NCBI GenBank assembly: GCA_017643845.1 | Contig: JAEPMR010000002.1 | Location: 1-64,000 of the forward strand | Source of the DNA: Marivivens sp. | GTDB taxonomy: Bacteria > Pseudomonadota > Alphaproteobacteria > Rhodobacterales > Rhodobacteraceae | Reading direction: 5' to 3' | DNA length: 64,000 nucleotides | Shown: positions 34,947 through 44,124 of the stretch, piece after piece | Layout: the number at the start of each line of letters is the position of its first letter | Position numbering within the stretch: the first letter of the stretch is position 1 | Translations under genes and position numbers: made by a program | Notes under the pieces: generated by a model | What the model saw: only the letters and a program-made list of their open reading frames with translations | What the model was told of the DNA's origin: nothing | The model's database searches: none

Positions 34947-35756
34947 ATGATGGGTGTCCGAATGGCGGAAATTGGTCAGGTACACGATGAGACCGTTGCG
35001 CTAGTAACTGGCGGAGCGCAGGGTGTCGGCCGGGCAATAGCAGAACGGCTGATTAAGGATGGTTGTCGACAATTGGTGATCGTCGGACGCGATGTTGCGA
35101 AAGGCGAAAAAGCGGCTTCCGAGTTGTGCAGCAGTGGCGCCGAAGTAACTTTCTTCAAAGCGGATCTCGCTGACGTTAACGCAGCGCAATCCATGATCGA
35201 CCATGCAGTTTCGACATATGGAAAATTAGATGCACTCGCTCTTGCTGCAGGGCTCTCTGATCGTGGCGGTGTGCTCGATGCAACGCCCGCGCTATGGGAC
35301 CAGTTGATGAATGTGAATGCGCGTGGTCCCTATTTCGCGATTCAAAGATTTGCGCAGCATGCCCGCGAAAACAGGCATCAGGCAGCCTGTGTTAGTATTC
35401 TCTCTGTTGCCGCATATGTCGGCCAAAGCTTTCTTGGCCCCTATTCGGCATCGAAAGCGGCAATGATGAATGTGACGAAGAATGCCGCGATGGCACTTCG
35501 GTCGGATCGTGTCCGGATCAACGCAATAGCGCCTGGCTGGATGGATACCGAAGGAGAGGATGCGGTTCAAAAGAAATGGCACGGTGCTGGCGAAAGCTGG
35601 CTGCGAGAGGCTGAGGAAAATCAGCCGATGGGAATGCTCGTGAAGCCCGCTCATCTGGCCGTACTTGCAAGCTACCTCCTTGGCAAACAATCCGGGGTCA
35701 TGACCGGGGCGATTGTCGATTTTGATCAATATGTTCCAGGGTCCTACCCCGAATGA
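34947..35756 (+). CDS. SDR-family oxidoreductase of the inositol locus
   Basis: 269 residues, short-chain dehydrogenase: cofactor site TGGAQGVGRAIAE, NAG-like AAGLSDRGG, and catalytic Ser-Tyr-Lys in SILSVAAYVG...PYSASKAA, followed by INAIAPGWMDTE. Start candidates are 34947, 34950 and 34962; none has an ideal ribosome binding site. A polyol dehydrogenase acting on another inositol isomer or derivative fits the context. It overlaps an alternative iolG start but precedes the chosen one. Confidence 0.82.
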   Translation: MMGVRMAEIGQVHDETVALVTGGAQGVGRAIAERLIKDGCRQLVIVGRDVAKGEKAASELCSSGAEVTFFKADLADVNAAQSMIDHAVSTYGKLDALALAAGLSDRGGVLDATPALWDQLMNVNARGPYFAIQRFAQHARENRHQAACVSILSVAAYVGQSFLGPYSASKAAMMNVTKNAAMALRSDRVRINAIAPGWMDTEGEDAVQKKWHGAGESWLREAEENQPMGMLVKPAHLAVLASYLLGKQSGVMTGAIVDFDQYVPGSYPE

Positions 35757-35767
35757 AGGAAAGAAAG

Positions 35768-36772
35768 ATGACAGTTAGGTTTGGTGTTCTAGGCGCTGGG
35801 CGGATCGGCCAGGTTCATGCGGGTGCAATCGCGTCTGTGGACGGTGCGAAGCTCGTCGCAATAGCTGACCCTTTGGCTGCGGCAGCCGAAGCGATGCAAA
35901 ATAAATACGGATGTGACATTCGTACGATTGACGAGATTTCTGCGAGTGATGACGTCGATGCTGTCATTATTTGTACGCCGACTGACACACACGCCGATCT
36001 GATCGAACAGTTCTCGCGTCTGGGCAAGGCGGTGTTCTGTGAGAAACCGGTGGATCTGTCGCTCACACGAGTAAGAGACTGTCTCAAGACCGTCGAGGAG
36101 GAGAACGCTACTCTGATGGTCGGCTTTAACCGGCGATTTGACCCTGACTTCATGGCGGTAAAAGCTGCTGTGGATGCGGGTCAGGTTGGCACGGTCGAAA
36201 TGGTGACAATTACCAGCCGCGATCCCGGTGCTCCGCCGCTCGATTACATTGCGCGCTCGGGTGGAATTTTTCGCGACATGACCATTCATGATTTCGACAT
36301 TGCGCGTTGGTTGCTTGGAGAAGAGGTCGAGACGGTTATGGCGTCTGCATCAGTTATGACCGATCCGGCAATCGGTGAGGCAGGCGATTTCGATAGCGTG
36401 AATGTACTCCTGCGCACGGCAAGCGGCAAACAGGCAGTGATTACGAACTCCCGTCGCGCAGCTTATGGTTATGATCAGAGGATTGAGGTCCTTGGGTCGT
36501 TAGGCATGGTTGCTGCGCGCAATCATCACGAGGCCAATATCGAGATCGCAGGGGGAGCGGGCTTTAAAAAGCCGCCTTTGCTCAATTTCTTTATGACTCG
36601 CTACACGGCTGCCTATGCAAATGAAATTGAGGCGTTTGTGGCCGCTGTTTCAGATGGTGAAGAGACACCGACAACAGGACACGATGGCATGATGGCACTG
36701 GCTCTTGCTGATGCCGCCGTGAAGTCGGTCGAAGAGGCGCGTGCGGTCAAACTGACCGAAATTTTGGGCTGA
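35768..36772 (+). CDS. iolG: inositol 2-dehydrogenase
   Basis: NAD-dependent oxidation of myo-inositol to 2-keto-myo-inositol, 334 residues of the Gfo/Idh/MocA family. Rossmann motif FGVLGAGRIGQVHA, catalytic-lysine block CEKPVDLSL, and GIFRDMTIHDFDIARWL with the conserved Asp and His. The ATG at 35768 follows AAGGAAAG. Located between the SDR gene and iolC. Confidence 0.92.
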   Translation: MTVRFGVLGAGRIGQVHAGAIASVDGAKLVAIADPLAAAAEAMQNKYGCDIRTIDEISASDDVDAVIICTPTDTHADLIEQFSRLGKAVFCEKPVDLSLTRVRDCLKTVEEENATLMVGFNRRFDPDFMAVKAAVDAGQVGTVEMVTITSRDPGAPPLDYIARSGGIFRDMTIHDFDIARWLLGEEVETVMASASVMTDPAIGEAGDFDSVNVLLRTASGKQAVITNSRRAAYGYDQRIEVLGSLGMVAARNHHEANIEIAGGAGFKKPPLLNFFMTRYTAAYANEIEAFVAAVSDGEETPTTGHDGMMALALADAAVKSVEEARAVKLTEILG

Positions 36773-36794
36773 CCAACGGAAGGGAACGCACCGT

Positions 36795-38693
36795 ATGCCC
36801 GCATTGGACGTTATAACAATTGGCCGAAGCTCCGTAGATTTATACGGCGCTCAAGTCGGTGGTCGGTTGGAGGACATGGGGTCCTTCAACAAATATATCG
36901 GGGGCTCCCCGACCAATATTGCTTGCGGAACTGCACGGCTGGGACTCCGTTCTGCGGTCATAACGCGGGTTGGTGATGAACATATGGGCCGATTCATTCG
37001 TGAGCAGTTGATGCGCGAAGGTGTCGACGTGCGCGGTGTGAAAACCGACCCCGAGAGACTGACGGCGCTCGTGCTTCTGGGAATTCGCGACGAAGAACAG
37101 TTCCCGCTGATTTTTTATCGGGAAAACTGTGCGGATATGGCTCTGTCTGCGTCTGATATCGATCCTGAATTTATCAGGGAAACGCGCGCTGTTGTGGCGA
37201 CGGGGACGCATCTTTCACATCCACAGGTCGAGGGCGCGACACTCAAAGCTCTTGAAATCGCTCGTGAGCTCGGCATCCAAACGGCCCTCGATATTGATTA
37301 CCGTCCAAACCTCTGGGGCGTTGCAGGGCATGGCGATGGAGAGAGCCGCTTTGTTGAAAGCAAGGAGGTAACAGCGAAATTGCAGTCTACGCTGCATTAT
37401 TTCGATCTTATCGTCGGCACAGAGGAAGAGTTTCATATTGCCGGTGGTACAACCGACACATTGGCTGCGCTAAAGGCTGTGCGCGAAGTATCGCGTGCTA
37501 CCTTGGTGTGTAAGCGGGGGGCAGCTGGTGCCGTTGCGTTCGAAGGAGATATTCCAGAGAGCTTGGACGATGGTCAGACTGGCCCGGGTTTTCCGATTGA
37601 AGTTTTCAACGTGCTGGGCGCGGGAGACGGTTTTTTTTCGGGCTTACTTAAGGGATGGCTTGATGGAGAGGATTGGCCCACTGCCTTAAAGTATGCCAAT
37701 GCATGCGGTGCATTCGCTGTAAGCCGGCACGGATGCACGCCAGCCTATCCTTCTCTTGCTGAATTGGAATTCTTCCTAGAGCGCGGAGTAAAGCGGCCTG
37801 ATTTGCGCAACGATACCGTTTTGGAGCAGCTGCACTGGTCAACGAACCGGAAAGGCTCGTGGCAAAGCATCAAGACGTTCGCCTTTGATCATCGTTCTCA
37901 GCTTGAGGAGATGGAAGGATATTCGCCTGACAAGGGGGCGGCGTTCAAGAAGCTTTGTTTGGATGCGGCATTACGAGTGCAGCGTGGTCGTAATGGCTTC
38001 GGTATCCTATGTGACAATCGAATTGGTAAAGCTGCGCTGCAGAGGGCGTCTGGTAGTGGTCTATGGATTGGGCGACCTGTTGAGTTGCCCGGATCGCGAC
38101 CCATCGAATTTGAGCCGGAACTAGGAGAAGACCTGGGTCAGTTGGGAGAATGGGCGCGGGAGAATGTGGTCAAGCTCCTCGTATTTTGTCATCCTGAAGA
38201 TGGCGATGAAATGCGCCTGTTACAGGAACGTCGAGTGAAACGACTCTTCAAGGCCGCGCGGCGTAACGGGCTAGAATTTCTGTTGGAGATCATTCCGTCG
38301 AAGGTCGGTGACGTGGATGATCAGACGACTGCATGCCTGATCCAACAATTCTATGATGCTGGTATCTACCCGGATTGGTGGAAACTGGAGCCGTTCAAAA
38401 CCGAGGCTGCGTGGCAGAATGCGGTGGACGCAATCGAACGCAACGATCCGCACACGCGAGGGATAGTTATGTTGGGGCTCGACGCCCCGGAGACGGAATT
38501 GGCGGCGAGTTTTGCGCTGGCAGCCCAGCAACCTTTGGTCAAAGGATTTGCAATCGGGCGCACGATTTTTAGTGATGCCGCGCGAGCTTGGTTCGCAGGG
38601 AAGATGAGTGATGCGGAAGCCATCGATCAGATGGCCGAACGTTTTGAGAGACTTTGCACAACTTGGGATGCGGTACGGGAGAGCGCACAATGA
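36795..38693 (+). CDS. iolC: 5-dehydro-2-deoxygluconokinase fused to a DUF2090 domain (IolC, bifunctional form)
   Basis: 632 residues. The first 330 form a PfkB sugar kinase (VITIGRSSVDLYG, YIGGSPTNIACG, LDIDYRPNLWG, NVLGAGDGFFSGLL with the catalytic Asp). Residues from about 350 to the end are a DUF2090 aldolase-like domain (FAFDHRSQLEEM, FGILCDNRIG, GIVMLGLDAPE), often annotated as IolJ-like. The fusion would phosphorylate 2-deoxy-5-keto-gluconate and split the product. Overlaps iolD by 4 bp. Confidence 0.93.
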   Translation: MPALDVITIGRSSVDLYGAQVGGRLEDMGSFNKYIGGSPTNIACGTARLGLRSAVITRVGDEHMGRFIREQLMREGVDVRGVKTDPERLTALVLLGIRDEEQFPLIFYRENCADMALSASDIDPEFIRETRAVVATGTHLSHPQVEGATLKALEIARELGIQTALDIDYRPNLWGVAGHGDGESRFVESKEVTAKLQSTLHYFDLIVGTEEEFHIAGGTTDTLAALKAVREVSRATLVCKRGAAGAVAFEGDIPESLDDGQTGPGFPIEVFNVLGAGDGFFSGLLKGWLDGEDWPTALKYANACGAFAVSRHGCTPAYPSLAELEFFLERGVKRPDLRNDTVLEQLHWSTNRKGSWQSIKTFAFDHRSQLEEMEGYSPDKGAAFKKLCLDAALRVQRGRNGFGILCDNRIGKAALQRASGSGLWIGRPVELPGSRPIEFEPELGEDLGQLGEWARENVVKLLVFCHPEDGDEMRLLQERRVKRLFKAARRNGLEFLLEIIPSKVGDVDDQTTACLIQQFYDAGIYPDWWKLEPFKTEAAWQNAVDAIERNDPHTRGIVMLGLDAPETELAASFALAAQQPLVKGFAIGRTIFSDAARAWFAGKMSDAEAIDQMAERFERLCTTWDAVRESAQ

Positions 38694-40525
38694 CCAAAAC
38701 AATCAGGCTGACTGCGGCACAAGCGATGGTTCGCTACCTTGCTGCGCAGAAAACCGTCAGTGGAGACAGTTTCATAGCGGGCTGCTGGGCGATCTTTGGT
38801 CATGGAAATGTCGCCGGATTGGGCGAAGCCCTCTATCAGGTGCGCGACCATCTGCCTACGTATCGTGGTCATAACGAGCAGACGATGGCCCACACCGCGA
38901 TCGCCTTTGCAAAGCAGTTGAGACGTGACCGAGCAATGATGGTCACGTCGTCTATCGGCCCGGGTGCTACAAACATGGTGACGGCTTGTGCGCTGGCTTA
39001 TGTGAACCGTCTGCCCGTCCTTTTTGTGCCTGGTGACGTGTTTGCACACCGAGGGCCCGATCCCGTTTTGCAGCAACCCGAGAATTTTGCGGATGGAACT
39101 GTAACCGCGACTGATAGTTTCCGCCCCGTATCTCGTTATTTCGATCGCATTACACGACCGGAGCAACTTCTGACTGCTTTGCCTCGCGCACTGCGAACCA
39201 TGACAGATCCTGCCGATTGCGGGCCCGTGACACTGGCATTCTGTCAGGATGTTCAGGCGGAGGCATTTGATTGGCCGGAAGCGTTCTTCGATGAAAAGGT
39301 TTGGCGTCGGCGGGAACCTCAGCCGGACCCAGCGGAGGTCGAGGCTGTCGCGTCTCTGTTGAGGAATTCCAAGCGCCCCGTGATTGTCGCGGGTGGCGGG
39401 ACGCATTATGGGCATGCAACCGATGCACTCACCGCCTTTGCTGAGGCGCATCAAATTCCCGTCGTCGAGACACAGGCAGGAAAGTCTGCACTACCATGGG
39501 ATCATCCGCTGAATCTCGGACCTATTGGCGTAACTGGTGCCAGCAGTGCAAACAGCGTATGTGGCGATGCCGACTTGGTGTTGGGCGTCGGTACGCGGTT
39601 TCAAGACTTCACAACTGGATCGTGGTCGCTGTTTCAAAATCCCGCGCGGCGCTTGGTGAGCCTTAATGTGCAAGCCTATGATGCAGCCAAGCATGGAGCC
39701 GAGCCGCTCTGTTGTGATGCGAAGGCGGGTCTGGAGGCGCTTTCTGAAGCCATTTCTGGCACTGTCTTTGAAGCGCCGTCCGCGAGCCTTAAGGCTGATT
39801 GGTTTGCGTCTGTCGATCCTTTGACCGATGCGCCCGAAGAGGACATGAACGCGTTACCGACAGATATGCAAGTTGTGGGTGCTGTTCAGCGAGCATCGGA
39901 CGAGAACACAATCGTCATGTGCGCTGCTGGTACGATGCCAGGGGAGCTCCATAAGCTTTGGAAAGCCAGAAAGCCGGGCTCATATCACATGGAATATGGT
40001 TTCAGCTGTATGGGCTATGAAATCGCAGGTGCTCTGGGGATCAAGATGGCCGAGCCGGATCGGGATGTGGTCTGCTTCACTGGTGACGGCACTTACATGA
40101 TGGCGAATTCCGAGCTGGCAACGGCATGCATGATGGGCGCAAAATTCACGCTCGTCATCACGGACAATCGTGGCTTTGGGTGTATAAACCGACTGCAAAT
40201 GGGCACAGGTGGCGCGGAATTTAATTGCCTCCTCGATCATTCTTATCATGTGAATCCTTCGCAGATCGACTTTGTCGCGCATGCAGCCTCCATGGGAGCA
40301 AAGGCGGTAAAAGCGGAGAGTATCGCTGAGTTGGAGAAACACCTTTCGCTCGCGAAGTCTCATGATGGCGTCTACGCGATTGTACTGGATACCGACCCAT
40401 ACCCGAGCACACCGCATGGTGGATCCTGGTGGGAGGTCGGTGTGCCGGAAGTTTCTTCACGAGAGACTGTAAATGCTGCTCGCGAAGTATATGAAACAAA
40501 GCGCAAAACTCAGCGCGCCGTCTAA
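38690..40525 (+). CDS. iolD: 3D-(3,5/4)-trihydroxycyclohexane-1,2-dione acylhydrolase
   Basis: ThDP-dependent ring-opening hydrolase of inositol breakdown, 611 residues. The catalytic Glu lies in RGHNEQTMAHTAIA and the ThDP motif in FTGDGTYMMANSELATAC, with GFSCMGYEIAGALG before it. The start at 38690 overlaps the iolC stop (ATGA); a start 12 codons earlier is rejected. Confidence 0.95.
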   Translation: MTKTIRLTAAQAMVRYLAAQKTVSGDSFIAGCWAIFGHGNVAGLGEALYQVRDHLPTYRGHNEQTMAHTAIAFAKQLRRDRAMMVTSSIGPGATNMVTACALAYVNRLPVLFVPGDVFAHRGPDPVLQQPENFADGTVTATDSFRPVSRYFDRITRPEQLLTALPRALRTMTDPADCGPVTLAFCQDVQAEAFDWPEAFFDEKVWRRREPQPDPAEVEAVASLLRNSKRPVIVAGGGTHYGHATDALTAFAEAHQIPVVETQAGKSALPWDHPLNLGPIGVTGASSANSVCGDADLVLGVGTRFQDFTTGSWSLFQNPARRLVSLNVQAYDAAKHGAEPLCCDAKAGLEALSEAISGTVFEAPSASLKADWFASVDPLTDAPEEDMNALPTDMQVVGAVQRASDENTIVMCAAGTMPGELHKLWKARKPGSYHMEYGFSCMGYEIAGALGIKMAEPDRDVVCFTGDGTYMMANSELATACMMGAKFTLVITDNRGFGCINRLQMGTGGAEFNCLLDHSYHVNPSQIDFVAHAASMGAKAVKAESIAELEKHLSLAKSHDGVYAIVLDTDPYPSTPHGGSWWEVGVPEVSSRETVNAAREVYETKRKTQRAV

Positions 40526-40535
40526 GGAACCGGAT

Positions 40536-41435
40536 ATGAGCGTTAAAGTCGGTATTTCACCTATCGCGTGGCAGAATGATGATCTTCCCGACATCACGGC
40601 AGCTTATAGTATGGAGCAAGCGCTCAAAGAGGCGCGTGAGATCGGATATATAGGTGTGGAGCGGGGACAGAGGATGCCGCAAGACACCGAAAGTTTGAGG
40701 CAGTATCTGGAGCAAAACGGACTTCTTCTTTGCGGAGGTTGGTGTTCGGGAAATCTGTTGATCAACGATATTGAGGCGGAGAAGTCCGTGATCCGACAGC
40801 AGGTCGAACAATTTGTTGCTCTGAATGCACCTTGTATCGTCTACGCCGAGTGCTCGAATACCGTTCAGGGGCAGACCGGAACTCCGGTCAATGATCGTCC
40901 GAAACTGTCATACGAAGAGATTAAGGCCTATGCGTCGAAACTAAGCGAAATCGCCAAATGGACCGCTGATCAAGGAATGCCGCTGGCATACCATCATCAC
41001 ATGGGCTCGATCATAGAGTCGGAACAAGATGTTGATGCGCTGATGGAAGGGTCATCAGAGGATGTTCAACTATGCTTCGACACTGGCCATCTATTGTTTG
41101 GTGGTGGTGATGTAATCGCGACGTTGAACCGGTGGTCAGATCGAATTGGTCATGTTCATTTCAAAGACATCAGGCCTGAGATCGTCAAAGATGTCAGGGA
41201 AAATAATCGTAGCTTTTTAGATGCTGTCATCGCGGGCGCGTTCACGGTCCCTGGTGACGGTTGCATTGATTTCGCGGAAGTATCCAGTGCACTTAAGGCC
41301 ATGAATTACAATGGTTGGATCGTGGTGGAAGCTGAGCAGGATCCTGCAAAGGCGCCGCCATTCGAATACTCGAAAATGGGGTACGAACACATTCTGGAAG
41401 TTTGTAAGGGAGCGGGCCTGACTGTCGAGTGCTGA
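40536..41435 (+). CDS. iolE: myo-inosose-2 dehydratase
   Basis: TIM-barrel dehydratase of 299 residues converting 2-keto-myo-inositol to a trihydroxycyclohexanedione. Metal-site pattern: Glu in YAECSN, HHHMGS, Asp/His in CFDTGHLLFG, His in GHVHFKD, Glu in VVEAEQD. The N-terminus MSVKVGISPIAWQNDDLP is typical of IolE and also of the related rhizopine protein MocC; the location after iolD favours IolE. Start at 40536 chosen by the family N-terminus. Confidence 0.9.
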   Translation: MSVKVGISPIAWQNDDLPDITAAYSMEQALKEAREIGYIGVERGQRMPQDTESLRQYLEQNGLLLCGGWCSGNLLINDIEAEKSVIRQQVEQFVALNAPCIVYAECSNTVQGQTGTPVNDRPKLSYEEIKAYASKLSEIAKWTADQGMPLAYHHHMGSIIESEQDVDALMEGSSEDVQLCFDTGHLLFGGGDVIATLNRWSDRIGHVHFKDIRPEIVKDVRENNRSFLDAVIAGAFTVPGDGCIDFAEVSSALKAMNYNGWIVVEAEQDPAKAPPFEYSKMGYEHILEVCKGAGLTVEC

Positions 41436-41450
41436 CCCGAGTGCTGAAAC

Positions 41451-42611
41451 ATGAGACATGGGATATATTTCGAGCAGTCAGACTGTAATCTTTCTGCTTT
41501 TCAGTCTTTGATTTCGCGAAGTTTGGAACATTCAGATGTTCCGTTTGCAGACGAGATTAGATCGAATATCCCCATTTATGACATGCGACGGCTGTCAGCG
41601 TGCCTCCATTCTGAGAGGCGCGCTGAACTTTTGGCCGAATGGGCGCGGGTTTTTGCCCAGATGTCCGGGGTGGTTGTCCTGAAAAATTCTTATCAGGATC
41701 TGGCATGCATCGATGTGGCATCGGAAATTTACCGCGATCTGATCGCCGAGGAAAAAGAACAGAGCTCTGGCGGAGACCATTTTGCGGCAACCGGCGCGAA
41801 TGATAGAGTGTGGAACTCCCTGCAAAAACTCTGCCTCCGAAACCCCGAAGTTTTCGCAAAGTATTTCGCAAATGAGACGATTTCGGCAGTTTGTGAAGCG
41901 TGGCTTGGGCCGTGGTATCAGGTTACTGCCCAGGTGAATCAAGTGCGCCCTGGGGGTCGTGCGCAAACTGCCCATCGTGACTACCATCTCGGTTTTCAGT
42001 CCGAAGCGGACGCGCTTCGGTTCCCTGCCCATGTCCACGACTTGTCCCCCCTGCTGACGCTGCAGGGTGCGATAGCGCACGTCGATAGCCCCGTCGAAAG
42101 CGGGCCCACAAAGCTTCTCCCGTTTTCGCAACTCTATCGTGCGGGCTACCTAGCGTATCGGAAGGAGGAATTTGCACAGACCTTCGAAATGAACTTTGTG
42201 CAACTTCCATTGGCGAAAGGTGACCTGGTATTCTTTAATCCAGCGCTTTTTCATGCGGCGGGCGAGAATACGAGTGAAGACGCGCATCGGCTTGTGAATT
42301 TGTTACAAGTATCGTCGGCGATGGGGCGCGCAACTGAAGCGGTCGATCGAAGTGCCATGTGTCGCGCTTTATATCCTGTACTAAGTGATCTTTGGCAGAG
42401 TCAGGAGCTATCGACGCCGGAGTTGAACGCAGTTATCGGGGCTACAGCTGAAGGTTATTCGTTTCCCACCAATCTGGATACGGATCCGCCGATTGATGGG
42501 ATGGTGCCTGAATCGCAGGCTGCGCTTATGACGCGGGCGATTTTAGCCAACATTGCACCAGGTGAATTTTTTCTCATGCTCGATGAATTGGACGCGCGGC
42601 GGAAAGCATAG
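41451..42611 (+). CDS. phytanoyl-CoA dioxygenase (PhyH) family protein
   Basis: 386 residues with the Fe(II)/2-oxoglutarate facial triad readable as His175 and Asp177 in TAHRDYHLG and His268 in PALFHAAGENTS, plus Arg280 as the likely 2-oxoglutarate anchor. It sits 15 bp after iolE and 9 bp before iolB in the same direction, so it is part of the operon. The usual inositol pathway has no such step; hydroxylation or oxidative demethylation of a modified inositol is an inference. The start codon has a weak ribosome binding site. Confidence 0.85.
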   Translation: MRHGIYFEQSDCNLSAFQSLISRSLEHSDVPFADEIRSNIPIYDMRRLSACLHSERRAELLAEWARVFAQMSGVVVLKNSYQDLACIDVASEIYRDLIAEEKEQSSGGDHFAATGANDRVWNSLQKLCLRNPEVFAKYFANETISAVCEAWLGPWYQVTAQVNQVRPGGRAQTAHRDYHLGFQSEADALRFPAHVHDLSPLLTLQGAIAHVDSPVESGPTKLLPFSQLYRAGYLAYRKEEFAQTFEMNFVQLPLAKGDLVFFNPALFHAAGENTSEDAHRLVNLLQVSSAMGRATEAVDRSAMCRALYPVLSDLWQSQELSTPELNAVIGATAEGYSFPTNLDTDPPIDGMVPESQAALMTRAILANIAPGEFFLMLDELDARRKA

Positions 42612-42620
42612 GAGCTGTTT

Positions 42621-43427
42621 ATGTCGAAACTGCAACTTAAGCCCTTCGGGTCGCATGGAAAAGTCCACGAGATAACGCCGCAGAGCGCAGGTTGGCGATA
42701 CGTGGGGTTCTCTCTTTATCGATTGCGGCAAGGAGAGACGGTGACAGAGAGAACGGGCGACCGTGAGGTCATTCTGGTCATGGTAGAAGGCAAAGCTCGG
42801 ATCGAGGCAGCAGGTGAAGATTGGGGCGTTCTTGGCGATCGGATGGATGTGTTTGAGAAATCGCCACCCCATTGTCTCTATGTTCCGAATGCGGAGGACT
42901 GGGAACTTGTTGCAGAAACCGAGTGCACGGTTGCCGTTTGTTCCGCGCCAGCCGTAGGAGGGCATGAAGCTCGCCGCATTGGACCAGATGGGATTACGCT
43001 CACCCAGCGCGGCTCAGGTGTAAACACTCGTTTCATCAACAATATTGCGATGGAAGCCGAGGATTATTGTGACAGTCTGCTGGTTACGGAGGTCTTCACT
43101 CCAAATGGGCATTGGTCAAGCTATCCAAGCCATCGGCATGACGAAGATGACTTCCCGAACATTACATATCTAGAAGAGACCTACTATCACCGGCTAAATC
43201 CGGCTCAGGGTTTCGGCATTCAACGCGTCTATACTGAGGACGGATCACTGGACGAGGTAATGGCGGTCAAAGATGGAGACGTTGTCTTGGTTCCGCGAGG
43301 GCATCACCCATGCGGAGCGCCATACGGGTTTGAGATGTATTACTTAAACGTTATGGCCGGCCCTTTGCGAAAGTGGCGTTTCAAGCCAGATCCTGACGTG
43401 GAATGGATTTTGGAAAGAGACGCCTAG
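42621..43427 (+). CDS. iolB: 5-deoxy-glucuronate isomerase
   Basis: 268 residues of the KduI/IolB cupin family. Metal-binding pattern SSYPSHRHDEDDFPN...LEETYYHRLNP is characteristic, and later VPRGHHPCGAPYGFEMYYLNVMAG. It catalyses isomerisation of 5-deoxy-glucuronate to 2-deoxy-5-keto-gluconate, feeding IolC. Start follows AGGAGC. Last gene of the inositol operon; iolA is absent. Confidence 0.95.
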   Translation: MSKLQLKPFGSHGKVHEITPQSAGWRYVGFSLYRLRQGETVTERTGDREVILVMVEGKARIEAAGEDWGVLGDRMDVFEKSPPHCLYVPNAEDWELVAETECTVAVCSAPAVGGHEARRIGPDGITLTQRGSGVNTRFINNIAMEAEDYCDSLLVTEVFTPNGHWSSYPSHRHDEDDFPNITYLEETYYHRLNPAQGFGIQRVYTEDGSLDEVMAVKDGDVVLVPRGHHPCGAPYGFEMYYLNVMAGPLRKWRFKPDPDVEWILERDA

Positions 43428-43455
43428 CTATTTTCTTGATTGAGTAGCTCTCGCG

Positions 43456-43501
43456 TGAAAATTCTCTTTGTATTTTCATGGTTGCGTGTAATCGTGAAAA
43501 T
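43456..43501. promoter_or_regulatory. TGAAAAT half-site cluster before the XRE-cupin gene
   Basis: TGAAAAT (43456-43462) and ATTTTCA (43472-43478) form an inverted repeat with a 9-bp spacer; a third TGAAAAT follows at 43495-43501, 16 bp before the regulator start. Candidate autoregulatory operator, inferred from symmetry and place. Confidence 0.55.
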
Positions 43502-43516
43502 AACCGAGAGGATTTC

Positions 43517-44101
43517 ATGCGCGAGTCGGCCGTTAATCGTCTATCAGAAGCGCCTGCGGAGACGCTTGGCGCCGATCTGCGGGCGCTCAGAAAGGCACGC
43601 GGGTTTACCCTTAGTGAGTTGTCTGATCGGCTTGGTCGTTCCGTCGGCTGGCTTAGTCAGGTTGAGCGTGATCTATCGACCCCTTCAATTAATGATCTTA
43701 GGGATATGGCGGCGGCGCTTGATATCGCGATTTCAAGTCTGTTTCGTTCTCATACCAGTAGTATCGATCAAGGGCGGGTCGTTCGAGCCGGGTCTAGGCG
43801 ACCGATTGGTAGTCGCGAGGCGGGACTGGTAGAAGAGCTCCTTTCGCCGGATCTTACGGACGATTTTGAAGTCGTCCATTCAACATTTGAACCAGGCGCC
43901 GTTCTACCCGAGCCGGTCTTCAGGCCGACGCAGGAGGTAGGATTTATAGTCAGTGGCCAATTGGACATGTGGATTGGACCTCAACTCTACAATCTGGCGC
44001 CTGGTGATAGCTTTCGGATCAAGGGCGAGGGATTCCGCTGGGCAAACCCTCATACTGAACCGTGCACCGCGATCTGGGTGATCGCGCCGCCGGTTTATTA
44101 A
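43517..44101 (+). CDS. XRE-family regulator with cupin domain
   Basis: 194 residues. The N-terminal helix-turn-helix is LRALRKARGFTLSELSDRLG and VGWLSQVERDLSTPS; the C-terminal cupin has a small-molecule barrel (FIVSGQLDMWIG, LAPGDSFRIKGEGFRW). Such regulators often control amine or amino-acid catabolism. ATG at 43517 follows GAGAGG. It lies 23 bp upstream of the two FAD/GcvT genes and probably controls them. Confidence 0.88.
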   Translation: MRESAVNRLSEAPAETLGADLRALRKARGFTLSELSDRLGRSVGWLSQVERDLSTPSINDLRDMAAALDIAISSLFRSHTSSIDQGRVVRAGSRRPIGSREAGLVEELLSPDLTDDFEVVHSTFEPGAVLPEPVFRPTQEVGFIVSGQLDMWIGPQLYNLAPGDSFRIKGEGFRWANPHTEPCTAIWVIAPPVY

Positions 44102-44124
44102 CTTTTTACGGGAGGACGGAAGAA

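Noticed and set aside
40536-41435. Assignment of iolE as the rhizopine protein MocC
   Set aside because: MocC is a close relative, but the gene lies inside iolC-iolD-iolE-iolB order, so inosose dehydratase is the simpler reading.
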